This document shows, piece by piece, positions 39,725 to 41,134 of a stretch of DNA of 41,134 nt. The position numbers and the translations under genes were made by a program. Numbering within the stretch: the first letter of the stretch is position 1; each line of letters opens with the position of its first letter. The notes below the pieces were generated by a model. It saw nothing but the letters and a program-made list of their open reading frames with translations, was not told the origin of the DNA and made no database searches. Source of the DNA: a virus; IMG/VR virus record IMGVR_UViG_3300023273_000524, positions 1 through 41,134 of that record. One strand, 5' to 3'.

Positions 39725-40393
39725 CTTGTAATCATTATCTATATCTTCAAACGTCATTCCTTTTAAAATCTGTTTGTGAAAATCATTACACTTGTTTGTC
39801 ATAATAGGACTAATGTTAGTTTGTAAATATTCTGCGGCTTTTTCTGCTATTGAAATATGAGAAAGAATGTCAGGATGCCCATCTTCAAATGGTGTTTTTG
39901 ACCATTTAGCCCTTTGTATTTGATACCTTCCTTTAAAATTATCACTTAGTTCAGGTAAGTCTACACAGTCTATAAAATCAGTCATGGACATATGATATTG
40001 TTTTATTCCTATCTTATTACAAATTGCTTTTGTTGCTAAAATATAATTTTCACTTTTTTCAGTTTCAAAATCTTCATTGTACCACTCTTTAATTTTCTTC
40101 CAAATATACCTGTTTTCTACACTATGGGCAATATTGCCGTCATTATGTGTCCAACCGTCTTTTTTCAAGTAATCAAATCTAAAAGGGCTGGTCCATTGAA
40201 TAATAATTGCATCATAAAGATGCAACTGCTGTGTTTTATATAAGTGACATAATATGTAGAAGATGCGATCGTTGCCAATGCCTGCTTGACCAAACTTGTC
40301 TGCTTGAAGTACATCTGCATATGTAGGCCATATATAGTTTGTAAAACTACATCCAATGGCTGCGACTTTTAACCTTTGCGCCAAATAGTCCAT
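39689..40393 (-). CDS. SGNH-hydrolase-like protein (234 aa)
   Basis: The beginning, VAAIGCSFTNYIWPTYADVL (10-29), has a GCS motif in place of the GDS nucleophile motif of SGNH/GDSL esterases (Ser16 as presumed nucleophile). GIGNDRIF (38-45) supplies the Gly and Asn of the oxyanion hole, and DGHPDILSH (171-179) matches the late DxxH-type block with a catalytic His. The family contains esterases and carbohydrate deacetylases. Phage members of this type are common in marine T4-like genomes with unknown substrate. The start ATG 40393 overlaps the 54-aa membrane gene by 25 bases. Catalysis is not proven. Confidence 0.72.
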   Translation of the reverse strand: MDYLAQRLKVAAIGCSFTNYIWPTYADVLQADKFGQAGIGNDRIFYILCHLYKTQQLHLYDAIIIQWTSPFRFDYLKKDGWTHNDGNIAHSVENRYIWKKIKEWYNEDFETEKSENYILATKAICNKIGIKQYHMSMTDFIDCVDLPELSDNFKGRYQIQRAKWSKTPFEDGHPDILSHISIAEKAAEYLQTNISPIMTNKCNDFHKQILKGMTFEDIDNDYKLYFPNRHITAC

Positions 40394-40533
40394 GCTCCGT
40401 ATGCAATAGCACCATAAGCAATAAGTTTTGTTAATGGTGAAAAGATAATAATAGCTGCGCCTGCTGCTACCATTAGCACTCCATCAACGGTTGATCTTTC
40501 CTTCAATCGTGTTTCTATCCAGTTTTTGATCAT
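40369..40533 (-). CDS. Small membrane protein (54 aa)
   Basis: A 54-aa frame from ATG 40533 to TAA at 40369-40371, with AGGAG eight bases upstream. It begins MIKNWIETRLKERSTVDGVL, then has a hydrophobic segment (MVAAGAAIIIFSPLTKLIAY, 21-40) and a short aromatic end. Marine T4-like phages carry very similar small membrane proteins with no known role, from memory. It overlaps both neighbours (50 and 25 bases), showing dense packing. Confidence 0.7.
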   Translation of the reverse strand: MIKNWIETRLKERSTVDGVLMVAAGAAIIIFSPLTKLIAYGAIAYGAWTIWRKG

Positions 40534-40780
40534 TCGATAATCTCCTAATACGTTTGTCTTGTTCTTTTAGTTGTTGTTCTAATCTACTTAACTTTTCTTC
40601 AAGTGCAAAAACATATGCTTGAGTTGGTATTTGTTTTTCCATACCATCTTCGCCTAACATTGTAAAACTATTTACACCGGCGCCTTTTAAACCACCTAGC
40701 ACCCGGTTAGGATTTTTATTAGGCGCTTGTACTTGTGCTTGTGTACGTGCATACATTGTTTGTATAAAGTTGTTTCTCAT
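40484..40780 (-). CDS. Small coiled-coil protein (98 aa)
   Basis: The start is ATG 40780, with GGAG six bases upstream. The upstream ATG at 40792 falls at the expected transcription start of a late-type box and has no ribosome site, so it is less likely. The product has a Gln/Asn-rich N-terminus, a middle (VLGGLKGAGVNSFTMLGEDG), then a long charged coiled coil (ALEEKLSRLEQQLKEQDKRI, near residues 60-80) and a basic end. Function unknown; a scaffolding or assembly role would fit a coiled-coil late protein. Confidence 0.7.
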   Translation of the reverse strand: MRNNFIQTMYARTQAQVQAPNKNPNRVLGGLKGAGVNSFTMLGEDGMEKQIPTQAYVFALEEKLSRLEQQLKEQDKRIRRLSNDQKLDRNTIEGKINR

Positions 40781-40795
40781 GTTGTTCTCCATGCT

Positions 40796-40804
40796 GTATT
40801 TATG
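40796..40804 (-). promoter_or_regulatory. Late-promoter-like box CATAAATAC
   Basis: CATAAATAC on the minus strand, overlapping the stop codon of the edge gene and 16 bases before ATG 40780, with GGAG between. It matches T4 TATAAATA at all positions but the first. Confidence 0.55.
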
Positions 40805-41134
40805 CTGCTAGTTGCTTGGATTCTTCAGTCATGCTGTAAAGTTGTCCACTAGCCAAGTTCTTCATCTTAGCCTCTACCATAATGTCGGCCCATTGCCAAT
40901 GCGACAATGCCCATTCATTGACTGCATTATTCCACATGTAATCACTGTGTGCTCTTAGTTTTCCTTTTTTGTATCCACTTTCAAGCAGTGTTGCCATGTC
41001 TGGTCGTACACCTGGATCAAATTCTTGTAGTACATCCTCGCGGCTACAACTGTAATGCATAGCAGGACGCTCGCCACGCCAGCTATCGACAATACGTTTA
41101 ATACGGTCATCATCGGGTTCGATGTATTCTCCTT
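40800..41134 (-). CDS. Conserved phage protein, 5' end cut by window edge
   Basis: The frame is open from the stop at 40800 to the window edge without a convincing start. The ATG at 41060 has no ribosome site, and the upstream codons continue a charged N-terminal segment (EYIEPDDDRIKRIVDSWRGE) that is typical of a family in marine T4-like phages, from memory. At least 110 residues are visible. The rest is helical with several Trp (DYMWNNAVNEWALSHWQWAD). Function unknown. Confidence 0.65.
   Translation of the reverse strand, partial: GEYIEPDDDRIKRIVDSWRGERPAMHYSCSREDVLQEFDPGVRPDMATLLESGYKKGKLRAHSDYMWNNAVNEWALSHWQWADIMVEAKMKNLASGQLYSMTEESKQLAA

Noticed and set aside
1-41134. tRNA genes, integrase, attachment sites or insertion sequences
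   Set aside because: I saw no cloverleaf-like intergenic stretch, no transposase or integrase motif and no flanking direct repeats. Gaps between genes are mostly under 45 bases, and the largest (13373-13529) is explained by divergent promoters and a leader.

Overview
The window is a tightly packed, AT-rich stretch of a T4-like marine myovirus genome, of the cyanophage/pelagimyophage type. Evidence: a gp44-type clamp loader, a DexA-type exonuclease, thymidylate synthase with DHFR, a PhoH-like ATPase, a gp31/GroES-like co-chaperonin, an A-type Fe-S carrier, MazG-like pyrophosphatases, a long tail-fibre block, and repeated GATAAATA/TATAAATA boxes that resemble T4 late promoters. Genes overlap by a few bases (ATGA, TAATG) almost throughout. 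All but two genes (phoH and a small zinc-ribbon gene) lie on the minus strand. No photosynthesis gene is visible. The ferredoxin is the 7Fe FdxA type common in Alphaproteobacteria, so an alphaproteobacterial host is my best inference, but it is not proven.

Layout. 1-5.2 kb: small conserved phage proteins of unknown role and an 892-aa protein with two non-catalytic peptidoglycan-binding domains. 5.2-9.5 kb: an overlapping proteostasis operon, dnaJ > peptide deformylase > clpA > unknown gene. 9.5-12.1 kb: an EF-hand membrane protein, a second small membrane protein, and a lysis cassette of GH19 endolysin > i-spanin > partly nested o-spanin. 12.1-13.4 kb: two conserved proteins of unknown role. 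13.4-14.3 kb: divergent promoters, a structured 5' leader and phoH (+). 14.3-19.5 kb: the replication and nucleotide operon, read from high to low coordinates: dexA, small genes, MazG-like, small genes, gp44, ferredoxin, DHFR, thymidylate synthase, a small gene. 19.5-24.9 kb: an unusual redox region with a SPASM-like radical SAM protein overlapping a nitroreductase-like flavoprotein, a second MazG-like protein, a GroES-like co-chaperonin, a conserved small protein, a B12-binding-type radical SAM protein, and a DnaE-like fragment. 24.9-39.0 kb: virion fibre genes, including a 1307-aa Ig-like protein and a 2363-aa giant, several sharing one N-terminal module. 39.0-41.1 kb: the IscA-like Fe-S carrier, a zinc-ribbon gene (+), an SGNH-like protein and small genes.

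Two systems stand out. The first is a possible self-sufficient iron-sulfur/radical module: two radical SAM enzymes, a low-potential ferredoxin, an A-type Fe-S carrier and a flavin nitroreductase in one phage. The second is a proteostasis set of DnaJ, peptide deformylase, ClpA with a ClpP-docking IGF tripeptide, and a GroES-like protein, which together could redirect host protein folding and proteolysis. Two near-identical TTGACA-N17-TAGTAT promoters sit inside the 3' ends of the two radical SAM genes. A different late-promoter-like box precedes most structural and lysis operons.
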